NCBI RefSeq assembly: GCF_000719285.1
Contig: NZ_JOFS01000022.1
Span: forward strand, 54,715 to 118,714
Length of the DNA: 64,000 nt
From: Streptomyces bicolor
GTDB taxonomy: Bacteria; Actinomycetota; Actinomycetes; Streptomycetales; Streptomycetaceae
Direction: 5' to 3'
The position numbers were made by a program, and so were the translations under genes. A model generated the notes under the pieces. That model saw nothing but the letters and a program-made list of their open reading frames with translations. It made no database searches and was not told the origin of the DNA. This document shows, in pieces, positions 24,958 through 33,100 of this stretch; within the stretch, counting starts at the first letter, position 1; every line of letters begins with the position of its first letter.

Positions 24958-25395
24958 CTATGACAGCGCGTGCCAGGCCTTGGAGAGTGCCTGGCGGAAC
25001 TGCTCGGTCTGATGGGCCGTGAGGTCGCGCACCATCCGCTCCTCCAGCTCCCGCACGGCCCCCTCGTGCCGCGCGAGCAGCTCGCGGCCCGTGTCGGTCA
25101 GCAGGATCAGCAGCTCCCTGCGGTTGCGCGGATTGCGCTCCCGGCGGACGAGTCCGCGGGTCTCCAGGCTGCGTACCAGGTCGGCGATCGACTGCGCCGT
25201 GACGAACGAGTCGCGGGCCAGCTGGGCGGCCGACAGTCCGTCGTGCCGCTGCAGCACGGTGAGTGCCGTGTACTGCAGCGCGGTGATCCCGGACGGCTTG
25301 ACCAGTTCGTCCAGGTGGGAGCGCACGACGAGCTCCACCTGCTTCACCATGTAGAGAAGCGAGGGAGGTGCCTTGGTTACCTGGGTGTCGAGCAT
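24958..25395 (-). CDS. MarR-family transcriptional regulator
   Basis: The protein has 145 residues. It has the winged helix of the MarR family: LQYTALTVLQRHDGLSAAQLARDSFVTAQSIADLVRSLE, with the recognition helix near residues 60-75, and the wing RERNPRNRRELLILLTDTGRELL. MarR dimers usually repress adjacent catabolic or efflux genes and release DNA on binding aromatic ligands. It is divergent from an aldehyde dehydrogenase/alcohol dehydrogenase operon, and the shared region holds two perfect palindromes. A second ATG at 25413 is possible and would add six residues. Confidence 0.88.
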   Translation of the reverse strand: MLDTQVTKAPPSLLYMVKQVELVVRSHLDELVKPSGITALQYTALTVLQRHDGLSAAQLARDSFVTAQSIADLVRSLETRGLVRRERNPRNRRELLILLTDTGRELLARHEGAVRELEERMVRDLTAHQTEQFRQALSKAWHALS

Positions 25396-25414
25396 GAGTT
25401 CAGCGTAGAGCATT

Positions 25415-25429
25415 GACAGGAAACCTGTC
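25415..25429. promoter_or_regulatory. Probable MarR operator 1
   Basis: GACAGG, three bases, CCTGTC: a perfect palindrome. A TTGACA -35-like element (25413..25418) of the rightward promoter overlaps it. It shares the core ACAGG-N3-CCTGT with operator 2, with centres 34 bases apart. Confidence 0.7.
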
Positions 25430-25448
25430 TGTAATGAGACTGCGGACC

Positions 25449-25463
25449 AACAGGAATCCTGTT
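25449..25463. promoter_or_regulatory. Probable MarR operator 2
   Basis: AACAGG, three bases, CCTGTT: a perfect palindrome of the same type as operator 1, located 36 bases before the aldehyde dehydrogenase start. Two equal sites between divergent genes fit autoregulation and repression of the operon. Confidence 0.7.
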
Positions 25464-25498
25464 TGTTGAAATCTTGGCGATGAGGCTGAGGAGTGGCG

Positions 25499-26950
25499 AT
25501 GACCACCTTCGAGATCGAACCCGGTCGGTTGTTCATCGGGGGCCAGTGGCGCGAGGCCGCCGACGGAGCGCGCACCGAGGTGGTCGACCCGTCCCGGGGC
25601 GCGGTCGTCACCACGGTCGCGGATGCCGGTGCCGCCGACGTGGACGCCGCCGTACGGGCCGCGCGGGACGCCTTCGACGACAGTGCATGGTCCGGGCTGA
25701 GCGGCCGTGAGCGTGGCCGGGTGCTGCACCGGGTCGCCGAGCTGATCCGGGAGAACGCCGACACCATCGCCGAGTTGGAGAGCCGCGACGTCGGCAAGCC
25801 GATCACGCTCGCCCACGCCGTGGACGTGACCAACGCGGCCAACGACTACGAGCACTTCGCCGCCCTCGCCCACGCCCTGGACGGCTCCGTCCGCGACACC
25901 TCCATGAACGCCCTCGCCTATGTCCGGCGCCGGCCGATCGGCGTGGTCGCGGCGATCACGCCGTACAACTTTCCCCTGATCCTGGCCGGCTCGAAGATCG
26001 CCCCGGCGCTGGCGGCCGGTAACACGGTGGTGCACAAGCCGGCCGAGGAGACCCCGCTCAGCGCGCTGTACATGGCCGACCTCTTCAAGCGGGCCGGCGT
26101 CCCGGACGGCGTGGTCAACGTCGTCACCGGCGGCCCCGCGGCCGGCGAGGCGCTGCTGCGGCACTCCGGCGTGGACAAGGTCGCCTTCACCGGCTCGACC
26201 GCGGTCGGCCGGAAGGTCGCGGGCATGGCCGGTGAGTCGCTCAAGCCCGTCACCATGGAGCTCGGCGGCAACGCGGCCCACATCGTCTTCCAGGACGCCG
26301 ATCTGGAGAAGGCCGTCGGCGCGATCATCAAGGGGTTCGTCTTCAACACCGGGCAGTTCTGCATGGGCGGCCCACGGCTGCTGGTGGCCCGGCCGGTCTA
26401 CAGCACCCTGCTCGGCATCCTCGCCGACGCCGTGCCCGGCGTGCCGCTCGGTGACCCGCGCAAGTCCGAGACCGTCGTCGGACCGATGGCGGGGGAGCGG
26501 CATCTGCGCAAGGTCGAGGAGTACGTCGACCTGGCCCGCAAGGAGGGCGGCCGCATCGTCTGCGGCGGTGAGCGGCTCGACCTCGACGGCGGCTACTACT
26601 ACAAGCCCACCGTGATCGCCGACCTGCCGAACGACTCCCGCGTGATCCAGGAGGAGATCTTCGGCCCGGTTCTCACCGTGCAGCCCTTCGACTCCGAGGA
26701 CGAGGCCGTCGAGTTCGCCAACTCCACGCCGTACGGCCTGGCCTCGGGCGTCCAGACCGGCAACCTGGCCCGCGCCCACCGCGTCGCCGACCGGCTGCAG
26801 GCCGGCATCGTCTGGGTCAACGACTGGGCGATGCTCGACCCGGCGGTCCCCTTCGGCGGCGTCAAGGACTCCGGCTTCGGCCGCGAGTACGGGCCCGAGG
26901 CCCTCGACGCCTACACCACCACCAAGTCCGTCGTCGTCTCGCTCGACTGA
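25499..26950 (+). CDS. NAD(P)-dependent aldehyde dehydrogenase
   Basis: The protein has 483 residues, the full ALDH length. Motifs in order are TPYNFPLILAGSKIAPALAAGN, KPAEETPLSA, the cofactor loop FTGSTAVG, the catalytic Glu in VTMELGGN (about residue 251), the catalytic Cys in NTGQFCMGG (about 285) and the C-terminal PFGGVKDSGFGREYG. It oxidises an aldehyde to the acid. The best fit is the betaine/aromatic aldehyde group, but the substrate is open. The ATG at 25499 follows GAGGAG by five bases. With the next gene and the divergent MarR it forms an alcohol-to-acid oxidation module. Confidence 0.9.
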   Translation: MTTFEIEPGRLFIGGQWREAADGARTEVVDPSRGAVVTTVADAGAADVDAAVRAARDAFDDSAWSGLSGRERGRVLHRVAELIRENADTIAELESRDVGKPITLAHAVDVTNAANDYEHFAALAHALDGSVRDTSMNALAYVRRRPIGVVAAITPYNFPLILAGSKIAPALAAGNTVVHKPAEETPLSALYMADLFKRAGVPDGVVNVVTGGPAAGEALLRHSGVDKVAFTGSTAVGRKVAGMAGESLKPVTMELGGNAAHIVFQDADLEKAVGAIIKGFVFNTGQFCMGGPRLLVARPVYSTLLGILADAVPGVPLGDPRKSETVVGPMAGERHLRKVEEYVDLARKEGGRIVCGGERLDLDGGYYYKPTVIADLPNDSRVIQEEIFGPVLTVQPFDSEDEAVEFANSTPYGLASGVQTGNLARAHRVADRLQAGIVWVNDWAMLDPAVPFGGVKDSGFGREYGPEALDAYTTTKSVVVSLD

Positions 26951-26975
26951 GCGCACCGCCAAGGAGATCCGTTCG

Positions 26976-28082
26976 ATGACCATCCCCACCCGTGCCGCCG
27001 TCGTCGAGTCCGGCGGAGCACCCTTCACCCTCTCCGATGTGCAGCTCGACGAGCCCGGACCGCACGAGGCCGTCGTCCGCATGGTCGCGACCGGCCTGTG
27101 TCACACGGACCTCGGCGTGGCGAGTGGTGGACTGCCCTTCCCGCTCCCCGGCGTCCTCGGCCATGAGGGCGCGGGCGTCGTCGAGGCCGTCGGCCCGTCC
27201 GTGACCGGCGTCGCGCCGGGCGATCACGTCGTGCTGTCCTTCACCTCGTGCGGCGACTGCCGCAACTGCCGGGGCGGGCACCCCGCGTACTGCGCGACCT
27301 GGCTGCCGCTGAACCTCATCGGCGGGCGCCGGGCCGACGGCAGCAGCACCATCAGCCGGGACGGCGAGCCGCTCGGCGGCCACTTCTTCGGGCAGTCCTC
27401 CTTCGCCGAGCGGGCGCTGGTGGACGAGCGCAGCCTGGTGAAGGTCGACCCGGAGGTACCGCTGGCCTCGATCGCCCCGCTGGGCTGCGGCGTGCAGACC
27501 GGAGTCGGCGCCGTCTGGAACGTCCTGAAGCCGGTCACCGGCAGCACGGTCGTCGTCCTCGGCGCCGGAGCCGTCGGCCTGTCCGCCGTCATGGCCGCCG
27601 CGCTCACCCCCGCCACCAACATCGTCGCCGTCGACCGCGTCGGCGAACGCCTGTCGCTGGCAACGGAGTTGGGCGCCACCCACACCGTCAACGCCGCCGA
27701 GGCGGACCTCGGCGAGGCGCTCGCCGGGATCACCGGCGGCCAGGGCGCGGACGGCGTCGTGGAGACCACCGGCAACGTCGGCGTCCTGCGCCAGGGCGTC
27801 GACGCGCTCGCCGCCCGCGGCACCCTGGTCGTCGTCGGCGCCCCGCCGTTCGGCACCGAAGTCGCCCTGGACGTCAACGGGCTGCTCGGCGGCAAGCAGG
27901 TCGTCGGCCTCACCCTCGGCGACGCCGAGACCCAGACGTTCATCCCCGCCCTGGTCCGGCTGGTGAAGGAGGGGCGGCTGCCCCTGCACCGCCTGATCAG
28001 CACCTATCCGTTCGCGGACATCGACCAGGCGGTACGGGACATGGGCGCGGGCAAGGCGATCAAACCCGTGCTGACGTTCTGA
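26976..28082 (+). CDS. Zinc-dependent aryl-alcohol dehydrogenase-like (MDR family)
   Basis: The protein has 368 residues. Catalytic zinc ligands appear in GLCHTDLGV and LGHEGAGVV, and the structural zinc in CGDCRNCRGGHPAYC. The cofactor fold has VVLGAGAVGLSAVMAA. The sequence pattern matches aryl/benzyl-alcohol dehydrogenases (XylB type), which interconvert alcohols and aldehydes with NAD. It starts 26 bases after the aldehyde dehydrogenase and is presumably co-transcribed, so the pair would convert an aromatic alcohol to its acid. Confidence 0.88.
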   Translation: MTIPTRAAVVESGGAPFTLSDVQLDEPGPHEAVVRMVATGLCHTDLGVASGGLPFPLPGVLGHEGAGVVEAVGPSVTGVAPGDHVVLSFTSCGDCRNCRGGHPAYCATWLPLNLIGGRRADGSSTISRDGEPLGGHFFGQSSFAERALVDERSLVKVDPEVPLASIAPLGCGVQTGVGAVWNVLKPVTGSTVVVLGAGAVGLSAVMAAALTPATNIVAVDRVGERLSLATELGATHTVNAAEADLGEALAGITGGQGADGVVETTGNVGVLRQGVDALAARGTLVVVGAPPFGTEVALDVNGLLGGKQVVGLTLGDAETQTFIPALVRLVKEGRLPLHRLISTYPFADIDQAVRDMGAGKAIKPVLTF

Positions 28083-28099
28083 GCCGCCCGACTCCCGAC

Positions 28100-29050
28100 T
28101 CAGTCGACCGTCAGGACCAGCTTCCCCGTCGTCCGGCCGGTGTCGCCCAGCGCATGCGCCTCGGCGGCATCGGCCAGCGGGAACGTCCCCGCGATCTCGG
28201 CGCGCAAGGCGCCCTTCTCGACCAGGTCCGCGATCGCCCGCAGATCGGCGCGGTCGGCGTCCACGAGCATCCGCACGGCCCGTACGCCGAGCCGCTCCGC
28301 CTCCTCGTAGAACTCCTCCGACCCGACCGGCAGGATCGAGGCGACGAGGCCGCCGGGGCGCAGCACCCTCAGCGAGCGCACGGACGTCTCGCCACCCAGG
28401 GTGTCCAGCACCACGTCCACGTCCTTGACGGCCTCGGCGAAGTCCGTCTCCCGGTAGTCGATCAGCTCGTCGGCGCCCAGGCCGCGCAAGAACTCGTGCT
28501 TGCCCGCGCTCGCCGTGCCGATCACATACGCGCCCCGCGCCTTGGCGATCTGCACGGCCACGTGCCCGACCCCGCCGGCCGCCGCGTGGACCAGCACCCG
28601 CTGCCCCGGCTGCAGGTCGGCGTACTCCACGAGGGCCTGCCAGGCGGTGAGTGAGACCAGCGGCAGCGCGCCGGCCTGCGTGTGGTCGATCGAGGCCGGC
28701 TTGTGCGCGAAGACGCGGGCCGGTGCGGTGACGTACTCGGCGTGCGAGCCGTGGCCGAAGGGGTAGGACAGCATCCCGAAGACCTCGTCGCCGGGCTTGA
28801 ACCGGGCGACGCCGATGCCGACCGCCTCGACGACGCCGGAGACGTCCCAGCCCAGGACGAAGGGCGGCTCGCCCAGGAAGCCGCCGGTAGCGCGGTGCTT
28901 CCAGTCGGTCGGGTTGACCCCGGCGGCGCGGACGCGCACCAGTACCTCATTCGGGCGCGGGGCCGGGCGCTCCAGTTCTGCTTCCTTGAGGACCTCGGGG
29001 CCGCCGAGGACGTCCTGGCTGATGGCTCGCATCGTGTTCACAGTGCTCAT
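28100..29050 (-). CDS. Quinone oxidoreductase-like NADP-dependent MDR protein
   Basis: The protein has 316 residues. It is a zinc-free MDR enzyme: VRVRAAGVNPTDWKHR, the GWDVSGVVEAVG block and the nucleotide-binding VHAAAGGVGHVAVQIAKARGA near residue 150. It lacks the structural-zinc cysteine cluster. Relatives reduce quinones or alpha,beta-unsaturated carbonyls with NADPH. It is convergent with the alcohol dehydrogenase gene and divergent from the GlxA regulator, which may control it. Confidence 0.85.
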   Translation of the reverse strand: MSTVNTMRAISQDVLGGPEVLKEAELERPAPRPNEVLVRVRAAGVNPTDWKHRATGGFLGEPPFVLGWDVSGVVEAVGIGVARFKPGDEVFGMLSYPFGHGSHAEYVTAPARVFAHKPASIDHTQAGALPLVSLTAWQALVEYADLQPGQRVLVHAAAGGVGHVAVQIAKARGAYVIGTASAGKHEFLRGLGADELIDYRETDFAEAVKDVDVVLDTLGGETSVRSLRVLRPGGLVASILPVGSEEFYEEAERLGVRAVRMLVDADRADLRAIADLVEKGALRAEIAGTFPLADAAEAHALGDTGRTTGKLVLTVD

Positions 29051-29087
29051 GGTGAACCAGCCTGCCGGGAGCCGCCGCGCAGGAAAA

Positions 29088-29101
29088 TGGCATGATTGCC
29101 A
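29088..29101. promoter_or_regulatory. Palindrome resembling an AdpA/GlxA-type site
   Basis: TGGCA, four bases, TGCCA is a perfect palindrome between the divergent MDR gene and glxA-like gene. Read one way, TGGCATGATT matches the AdpA consensus TGGCSNGWWY at nine of ten positions. A TAGAAT -10 box lies six bases before the regulator's ATG. Confidence 0.5.
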
Positions 29102-29121
29102 ACCTTCGATAGAATCGTGCC

Positions 29122-30093
29122 ATGCGCGCTATGCGAGGTGATCGGCAGGTGGAACGGGTCGTGGTGCTGGCCCTGGACGGCGTCTACCCCTTCGAGCTGG
29201 GCATCCCCAGCCGGATCTTCGGCGCGGCCGACGGTCGGTACGAGGTGCTGACGTGCAGCGTCGACGGCCAACCGGTGCGCAGCAACGCCGACTTCACCAT
29301 CGGTGTCCAGCACGGGCCGGAGATACTCTCCACGGCCGACACCGTGGTGGTCGCCTCCATGGCCGTCCCCTACATCCCCACGGAGCTGTCCGCCGAGGTC
29401 GCCGCGGCGCTCGCGCTGATCCGCCCGGACGCACGCATCGTGTCGATCTGCACCGCCGCCTTCGTCCTCGCCGCGGCCGGCCTCCTCGACGGCCGCCGGG
29501 CCACCACGCACTGGCAGGTGACCGAACCGTTCCGGCGCCGGTACCCGCACGTCGACCTGGATCCGGATGTCCTGTTCGTCCACGACGGCCGGATCCTCAC
29601 CTCGGCCGGCGCCGCCTCCGGTGTCGACGTCTGTCTGCACATCGTCCGCGTCGACCACGGCCACGAGCTGGCCAACGCGGTGGCCCGGCGCTGCGTCGTC
29701 CCCCCGTTCCGGGACGGAGGCCAGGCCCAGTACATCGAGCAGCCGGTGCCGGAGAGCGGAGCCGCGAGCACCGCCGCCACCCGCGCCTGGGCCCTGGAGC
29801 ACCTCGACGAGCCCCTCACGCTGGCCGACCTCGCCGCCCACGCCCGGATGAGCCTGCGCACCTTCGCCCGCCGCTTCAACGACGAGGTCGGCCTCAGCCC
29901 CGGCCGCTGGCTGATCCAGCAGCGCGTCGCCCGCGCCCGGCATCTGCTGGAGTCCAGCGACCTGTCGGTCGACCAGATCGCCGGCCAGGTCGGCTTCGCC
30001 ACGGGCGCCTCCCTGCGCCAGCACCTGCACGCGGCGATCGGGGTGTCCCCGCAGGCGTACCGGCGTACATTCCAGGCGGCTGCCGCGCGGTAG
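29122..30093 (+). CDS. GlxA-family AraC-type transcriptional regulator
   Basis: The protein has 323 residues. The N-terminal 180 residues form a DJ-1/PfpI-like domain (VVVLALDGVYPFELGIPSRIF, VSICTAAFVLAAAGLLDGR with the nucleophile-elbow Cys, TTHWQ). The C-terminal AraC domain has two helix-turn-helix units (LTLADLAAHARMSLRTFARRF and SVDQIAGQVGFATGASLRQH). This is the layout of AdpA-like regulators. The likely target is the divergent quinone-oxidoreductase-like gene or itself, through the TGGCA/TGCCA site. No Shine-Dalgarno sequence is visible, and the -10 box position suggests a leaderless mRNA. Confidence 0.88.
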   Translation: MRAMRGDRQVERVVVLALDGVYPFELGIPSRIFGAADGRYEVLTCSVDGQPVRSNADFTIGVQHGPEILSTADTVVVASMAVPYIPTELSAEVAAALALIRPDARIVSICTAAFVLAAAGLLDGRRATTHWQVTEPFRRRYPHVDLDPDVLFVHDGRILTSAGAASGVDVCLHIVRVDHGHELANAVARRCVVPPFRDGGQAQYIEQPVPESGAASTAATRAWALEHLDEPLTLADLAAHARMSLRTFARRFNDEVGLSPGRWLIQQRVARARHLLESSDLSVDQIAGQVGFATGASLRQHLHAAIGVSPQAYRRTFQAAAAR

Positions 30094-30095
30094 GA

Positions 30096-30320
30096 ACGTT
30101 CCGGGTCATCGAGCACGAGGAGGGCGGCCGGGACCTGTTCTGCATGCTGAACGCCGTGTACGACGGCGACGTACCCATGCCCGATGGCGCGCGCGACACC
30201 GGATACCGGCTCGGCGACCGGCGGTTGTGGCTGACCGACGACAAGTCGACGGCGTACGTCCGTACTCCCGACGGTGTCGAGGCCTGGCCCCGGGTGAAGG
30301 ACGGCGTGGGCTGCAAGTGA
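30096..30320 (+). pseudogene. Probable 5'-truncated remnant of a small conserved protein
   Basis: The frame after the glxA-like stop encodes about 74 residues (TFRVIEHEEGGRDLFC, MPDGARDTGYRLGDRRLWL, GVEAWPRVKDGVGCK) that look like conserved protein rather than chance translation. There is no start codon or ribosome site at its 5' end; the first usable ATG (30144) would remove the conserved start. It may be a truncated gene left by a rearrangement at the regulator's 3' end. Function unknown. Confidence 0.45.
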
Positions 30321-30432
30321 GCCCTTCCGGCCACGTCGATTTCTCCGAATGTGCAGGTCAGTAAGGGGATTTGTCGATGTACGTGCCCCTGGCGGAGAGT
30401 GATGGAACCCTCACTTCCGTCAACCTGCGCGG

Positions 30433-30463
30433 TTGATCCTTTGGCATTCAAACCCGATAGGCT
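30433..30463 (+). promoter_or_regulatory. Candidate conservon promoter
   Basis: TTGATC (30433..30438) and TAGGCT (30458..30463) are 19 bases apart, about 130 bases upstream of cvnA. Just after the -10 a 12-base direct repeat, GCTCCCGATCGG, occurs at 30461..30472 and 30500..30511 and may be a regulatory site. The rest of the 30321..30593 region holds no gene that I can see. Confidence 0.5.
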
Positions 30464-30593
30464 CCCGATCGGCGCTGCGAGTTGACTCGGTCGGGACTTG
30501 CTCCCGATCGGTCGTCTCGCGGTGCGTACTCATGAGTGCGATCGCCTTGCACACCCCCCCTTGATCGATCGTTGCCTCGCTCGAAGGATGCAG

Positions 30594-32318
30594 ATGGAAC
30601 TCGCCACTCCGCCGTCGGCGGCGCGGCCCCCCGTCGCCTGGTACAGCTGGTGGCTGATGCCCCTGGCTTTAGGAGGTGGGACGGTTGCCGCCACGTTCAT
30701 GAGCTCGGAGCGAATAACCGCCGGCGTCGCAGGTGTCGCGGCGACCGCGGCCGGCGCCGTATGTGTACGCCTCCTGCTGCGTACCCGGGCACAGCTGACC
30801 AGGTCCGAGGGCGAGTTCCGCACCTCGCAGGCCGAGCACTCGCAGCAGTGGCAGCAGCATGTGGCCGGTCTGGAACGGAAGTTCAGTGCCGAGCGCACCG
30901 CTCTGGAGAGCCGCCTCGCCGAGCAGTCCGGTGCCTACGAGGCCCAACTGGCCGAGCACGCGCGGGCGTACGAGGAGCGGCTCGCGGAGCAGAGCGCCTC
31001 CTACGAGGAGCGGATCGCCGCCCAGGCCCAGTCCTACGAGGCCCAGCTCGCCGACCAGGCCGAGGTGTGGCAGGAGCAGCTGGCCCACCAGCTGGCCGCC
31101 GTCACCCGACTCGCCGACGAGCAGTTGCCCGAGGCGATGCGCCGACTGCGCGAGGGTGACGCGATCGACGACGTCCTGCCGACCGTCAACCAGTGCGCGA
31201 AGGTCAGCGCCGAACTCCAGGCGAGCCTGCGCAAGGCCCTGCGGACCTCCCTGATCGGCGTGGAGGAGGAGTTCAACCGCTCGACCTCAGCCGAGCAGGC
31301 CGTGATCAGCATCGGCAACCGCATCCACGTGCTCACCAGCAAGCTCCGTGGCCGACTGCACGAGATGCAGGGCGAACACGGCAGGCTGCCGGCCGTCGCC
31401 CGGGGCCTGATGGAGCTCGACCAGGCGATCGGCCCCGCCGACTGTCTCGCCGCCAGCATCAGCGTGCTCGGCGGCTCGGACCGGCCCGGCCGGCAGTGGC
31501 AGGAACCGCAGCGCCTGCTCAGCGTGGTCCGCGGCGGCATCGGCCGGATCAAGGACTTCCACCGGATCGACGTACGCCACCTGCCCGAACTCGGCGTCGA
31601 CGGCGGCCTCGTGGACCACCTCACGCTGATCTTCGCCCACCTGCTGGACAACGCGGCCCGCTACTCGCCGCCCACCGAGCCGGTGGTCGTCTCCGGCAAG
31701 GAGGTCCCCAACGGCGTCGGCATCGAGATCCAGGACTCCGGCAAGGGCCTGAGCGAGGAGAAGAAGCGCGAGGCCGAGCACGCCCTCACCGGCACCGCGC
31801 CCGGCGCGGGCCTCGGCGGCATCTCGGAGGACGCCAACATCGGCCTGCGCGTCGTCGGCATCCTCGCCCGCCGCTACGGCATCCGCGTCACCTTCGCGGA
31901 CTCGCCCTGGCTCGGCACCTCGGTGGTCGTCGTGGTCCCGCACAAGTACTTCAGCCCGCTGCCCGCGGCCACCGCCACCCCGGCGGCGCCCGCCCCGACG
32001 GCACAGGCCGCCGCGACCGCCCCGGCCCGCGAGCAGCACGTGGCGGAAGCGGCCCCGGCCGACACCGCCGATGCCGTGGACACCACACCAGGTGGCCTGC
32101 CCCGGCGCCGCAGCAAGCGGCACGAGGCGGCACGCCACGAGCCGGCCGAGCGCCCGGAGCGGAGCGAGGACACGACCACCGTCGTCGCCGTTCCGCCCGA
32201 CGCGTCCTTCGCCGGCCTGGCCGCCTTCGCCACCGCGGGCCGCGAGCCCGGCGAGGAAGGCGCGACGGCCGACGGCCGCGAGTCCACCGAGCAGCACCGC
32301 ACCGAAGAGAGCGACTAG
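30594..32318 (+). CDS. cvnA: CvnA: conservon sensor histidine kinase-like membrane protein
   Basis: The protein has 574 residues. Two N-terminal membrane segments (about residues 18-35 and 42-60) are followed by a long coiled coil, including five 11-residue repeats at 107-161. A dimerisation region comes next, then a HATPase domain with the N-box HLLDNAARYSPP near residue 355 and the G-box DSGKGLSEE. The C-terminal 110 residues are Ala/Pro/Glu-rich and disordered. No phospho-acceptor His motif is evident, as in other CvnA proteins, which anchor the conservon complex at the membrane. Codon 26 is TTA (30669..30671). The ATG at 30594 is chosen because AAGGA lies five bases upstream. It is the first gene of the cvnA-E operon. 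Confidence 0.88.
   Translation: MELATPPSAARPPVAWYSWWLMPLALGGGTVAATFMSSERITAGVAGVAATAAGAVCVRLLLRTRAQLTRSEGEFRTSQAEHSQQWQQHVAGLERKFSAERTALESRLAEQSGAYEAQLAEHARAYEERLAEQSASYEERIAAQAQSYEAQLADQAEVWQEQLAHQLAAVTRLADEQLPEAMRRLREGDAIDDVLPTVNQCAKVSAELQASLRKALRTSLIGVEEEFNRSTSAEQAVISIGNRIHVLTSKLRGRLHEMQGEHGRLPAVARGLMELDQAIGPADCLAASISVLGGSDRPGRQWQEPQRLLSVVRGGIGRIKDFHRIDVRHLPELGVDGGLVDHLTLIFAHLLDNAARYSPPTEPVVVSGKEVPNGVGIEIQDSGKGLSEEKKREAEHALTGTAPGAGLGGISEDANIGLRVVGILARRYGIRVTFADSPWLGTSVVVVVPHKYFSPLPAATATPAAPAPTAQAAATAPAREQHVAEAAPADTADAVDTTPGGLPRRRSKRHEAARHEPAERPERSEDTTTVVAVPPDASFAGLAAFATAGREPGEEGATADGRESTEQHRTEESD
30912..31076 (+). repeat. Five 33-bp repeats encoding hendecads in CvnA
   Basis: Five successive 11-residue units begin RLAEQSGAYEA, QLAEHARAYEE, RLAEQSASYEE, RIAAQAQSYEA and QLADQAEVWQE. 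Eleven-residue periodicity predicts a weakly right-handed coiled coil leading from the membrane to the ATPase domain. Copy number could vary between strains. Confidence 0.8.
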
Positions 32319-32321
32319 TCG

Positions 32322-32732
32322 ATGACGCAACAGGGAACCGACGTGAGCTGGGCGCTCCGGGATCTGGTGGAGAGCATCCAGGAGATCAACTTCGCCCTCG
32401 TGGCCTCCAGCGACGGCAAGGCCATCACCTCCTACGGTGCCGAGGACCCCGACGACGTGGACCGATTCGCGGCCGTGGTGGCCGGACTGCAGGCGCTGGC
32501 CCAGCCGGTCGCCGAGCAGTTCCCCAAGTACGCGGGGCAGCTCCGGCTGGCGATGATCGAGGTCGACGGCGGCCATCTGTTCGTCGTACGGGCGGGCGTG
32601 GAGACCTATCTCGGCGTCCTCGCCCGGGAAGGCCTCGACCAGGGGCTGCTCGGCCATCAGATGAGGGACCTGGCACGCAGGATGGGCGAGTTGCTCGGCA
32701 CCACTCCGCGCCTGGAGGAGCACTCTGGATGA
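32322..32732 (+). CDS. cvnB: CvnB: roadblock/LC7-domain protein
   Basis: The protein has 136 residues, all within a roadblock/LC7 (MglB-like) fold: WALRDLVESIQEINFALVASSDGKAIT, then FAAVVAGLQALAQPVAEQF and LFVVRAGVETYLGVLA. In conservons CvnB works with the small GTPase CvnD, comparable to MglB/MglA, at the membrane with CvnA. It begins three bases after the cvnA stop and its stop overlaps the cvnC ATG (ATGA), indicating translational coupling. Confidence 0.9.
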   Translation: MTQQGTDVSWALRDLVESIQEINFALVASSDGKAITSYGAEDPDDVDRFAAVVAGLQALAQPVAEQFPKYAGQLRLAMIEVDGGHLFVVRAGVETYLGVLAREGLDQGLLGHQMRDLARRMGELLGTTPRLEEHSG

Positions 32733-33100
32733 GTGCTCCCCGCCGGCCCACGAATCCGTCCGGTCTCGAGCGCTACTACGTTCTGACGAAGGGGCGTAGC
32801 GGACCGGGCGGTTCGGCGTCGAGTCTCGACGTGGCGACCCTCATCGTCTCCCGCACCGCCCCCGCACCGGGCTTTCAGCACGAGCACGAGGAGATCCTAC
32901 GGCGCTGCCGCGATCCGCTGTCGGCGGCCGAACTCGGCGCCCACCTCGGATTGCCCTTCAACATTCTCGCGGTGCTGCTGACGGATCTGCTGGAGGCAGG
33001 CCACGTCGAAGCCCGTGATCCCATCCCGGCGCACGGCGCCGGCAGCGGGCCCGACCTCGCGCTCCTTGAGGAGGTACTCAGTGGACTTCAAAGGCTTTGA
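32729..33100 (+). CDS. cvnC: CvnC: DUF742 protein
   Basis: The protein has 123 residues. It matches the DUF742 family found only in conservons: LERYYVLTKGRSGP, SLDVATLIVSRTAPAPGFQHEHEEIL, then a winged-helix-like block PLSAAELGAHLGLPFNILAVLLTDLLEAGHVEA. The role is thought to be structural or in DNA or protein interaction inside the complex. It overlaps cvnB by 4 bases and cvnD by 20 bases. Confidence 0.9.
   Translation: MSAPRRPTNPSGLERYYVLTKGRSGPGGSASSLDVATLIVSRTAPAPGFQHEHEEILRRCRDPLSAAELGAHLGLPFNILAVLLTDLLEAGHVEARDPIPAHGAGSGPDLALLEEVLSGLQRL

Noticed and set aside
31287..32723. Large minus-strand frame opposite cvnA and cvnB
   Set aside because: No domain and low-complexity Gly/Arg/Ala composition; opposite a well-supported operon.
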